This document shows, piece by piece, positions 63,066 through 64,000 of a stretch of 64,000 nt of DNA. Source of the stretch: Agapetus fuscipes (lineage: Eukaryota > Arthropoda > Insecta > Trichoptera > Glossosomatidae); contig OX637335.1 in NCBI GenBank assembly GCA_951799405.1, positions 23,068,342 to 23,132,341 of the forward strand, read 5' to 3'. A program made the position numbers and the translations under genes. Under the pieces are notes generated by a model. The model was not told where the DNA came from. It saw only the letters and a list, made by a program, of their open reading frames with translations, and made no database searches. The first letter of the stretch is position 1. The number at the start of each line of letters is the position of its first letter.

Positions 63066-63294
63066 AAATGTGAAGTACATCAGCTGACAAAAGTTTGTGA
63101 ACTTTGAAAGATATTTAAAATGTCTTTAAATAAATAAAGAAATTTAAAAAGTGTTATCTGGAGCTCGATGAGACAAAAATTAAACAAAGTTTATGGATGA
63201 TCTAAGCCCCAGTTACTGAAAAAAATACGTATTGTAAATTATATAAGACGATTGCTACCCTACGCGCACTTCCAGTATCCCCCTGTAGCTTGGA
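63066..63294. other. No gene seen
   Basis: AT-rich link between LINE fragments. Confidence 0.4.
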
Positions 63295-63960
63295 AACGAA
63301 AGGGCTCACTCAGTATAGCATTAACAGGCTGAGGACGTGCTAAGGTGCCATTGAAAAGAGGACGCTGGGAATCAGTCTCAGAGACAGGGTCCTACACCAG
63401 GAGATCCATAGACGGACTGGTGTCACTGATGTTAAACAGAGAGTGGCCTACTTACAGTGGCGCTGGGCTGGTCATGTCGCAAGACAGAACCATGCCAGGT
63501 GGCCGAAAAGTACCGTCCAGTAGCGGCCCAGGATGTCCATGCGAGGAGTGGGGAGACCCCAACTGAGGTGGCTGGACGACATGAAGGTAAGTGTGGGCAG
63601 AAGATGGCTGAGCACAGCAGCCGATAGACTAATCGCTGCCTTAGTTCTTGTTTACCGTGTATGCCATTGACAAAATTTTACGTGAGCAATGTTTGCATGT
63701 GTACCTACTGGACCAATGTGTCTTATGAAAACAAGAAATTTATTGAAAAAGTATTTAAAAGAACTCCCACATTATCAAGTTTTACGGTTTTTCTTAGCTC
63801 AGATTGTGTAGAATTTGATTCTAAAGACAACTGCATGAAAAAGTCATATTTGACAAGATTGGCGTATATGGTAAACAAGAACTGGAGGAGCGTAATATGG
63901 AGAAGATTGGAGGAGGCTTACGTCCAGGAGCGGACTGAGAAAGGCTGATAAAGAAAGAAA
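63295..63960 (+). mobile_element. RTE-like LINE C-terminal fragment interrupted by a MITE
   Basis: Reads INRLRTC near 63326, LGISLRDRVLHQEIHRRTGV near 63367, WRWAGHVARQNHARW near 63460, GVGRPQLRWLDDMKV near 63546, RRWLSTAADRL to 63631; after the MITE it resumes with LEEAYVQERTEKG at 63908-63946. Stops and shifts show it is dead. Confidence 0.8.
63632..63896. mobile_element. MITE (~265 bp) with ~35-bp imperfect inverted ends
   Basis: TAATCGCTGCCTTAGTTCTT and GTTTACCGTGTATGCC at the left pair with the right end GGCGTATATGGTAAACAAGA and ACTGGAGGAGCGTAAT. TA dinucleotides border both ends, suggesting a TA target. A 95-codon frame crossing it is chance. Confidence 0.75.
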
Positions 63961-64000
63961 GAAATGATTACAACTTCATTTTCTTGAAGATATATTTTAT

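Noticed and set aside
63661..63948. 95-codon gene
   Set aside because: The frame runs from inside a MITE into the C-terminus of a dead LINE.

Overview
This window looks like insect nuclear DNA: AT-rich, gene-poor and packed with transposon remains. The order is not decided by the sequence. The LINE tails would fit a lepidopteran or a related insect, but that is only an impression. I can support one complete host gene, a two-exon cytochrome P450 of the CYP307A (Halloween gene spook/spookier) type on the minus strand at 9384-12227. It has a TATA box and initiator at the right spacing about 235 nt upstream of its ATG. Two further stretches (3620-3808 and 21883-22159) have exon-like properties but no recognisable family.

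Layout. 1-3204: a LINE cut by the window edge, with an open endonuclease/reverse transcriptase ORF and a poly-A tail. 3260-6360: LINE debris, a foldback element and repeats. 6364-6805: a composite SINE. 6806-12778: about 6 kb almost free of SINEs and R-family repeats, holding the P450. 12779-33770: dense mixture of four tRNA-related SINE families (called A, B, C and D here), a 200-270 bp repeat family (called R), LINE 3' ends, MITEs and foldback palindromes. 33777-34866: a 1.1 kb array of a G-rich 7-mer, with a small satellite copy near 35.7 kb. 34897-44160: more R, A and B copies and LINE tails, including a complete 5S-rRNA/tRNA composite SINE at 39018-39430. 44163-52494: a Ty3/gypsy-type LTR retrotransposon on the minus strand with two LTRs that read as identical and a 4-bp target duplication. 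52495-61440: R, B and A copies, a 184-bp tandem duplication and a foldback element. 61458-62643: a 1.2 kb array of a 19-bp unit. 62860-64000: LINE tails, one with a nested MITE.

How it fits together. The P450 belongs to the ecdysteroid 'black box' step. Everything else is mobile or satellite DNA. The most unusual content is combinatorial: family B, a tRNA-derived SINE body, occurs with a 5S rRNA head, with three different 3' tails, and joined to other tRNA-derived SINEs through recurring junctions. One of its tails resembles the 3' end of a LINE also present here, suggesting which reverse transcriptase may move it. The LTR element is young by its LTRs, yet its pol has lost the YxDD active site through an in-frame deletion and gag and pol are separated by about 4 kb of repeat-rich DNA. 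Several foldback elements share a CTGAWGA - stem-loop - GAAA pattern that resembles a hammerhead ribozyme core.
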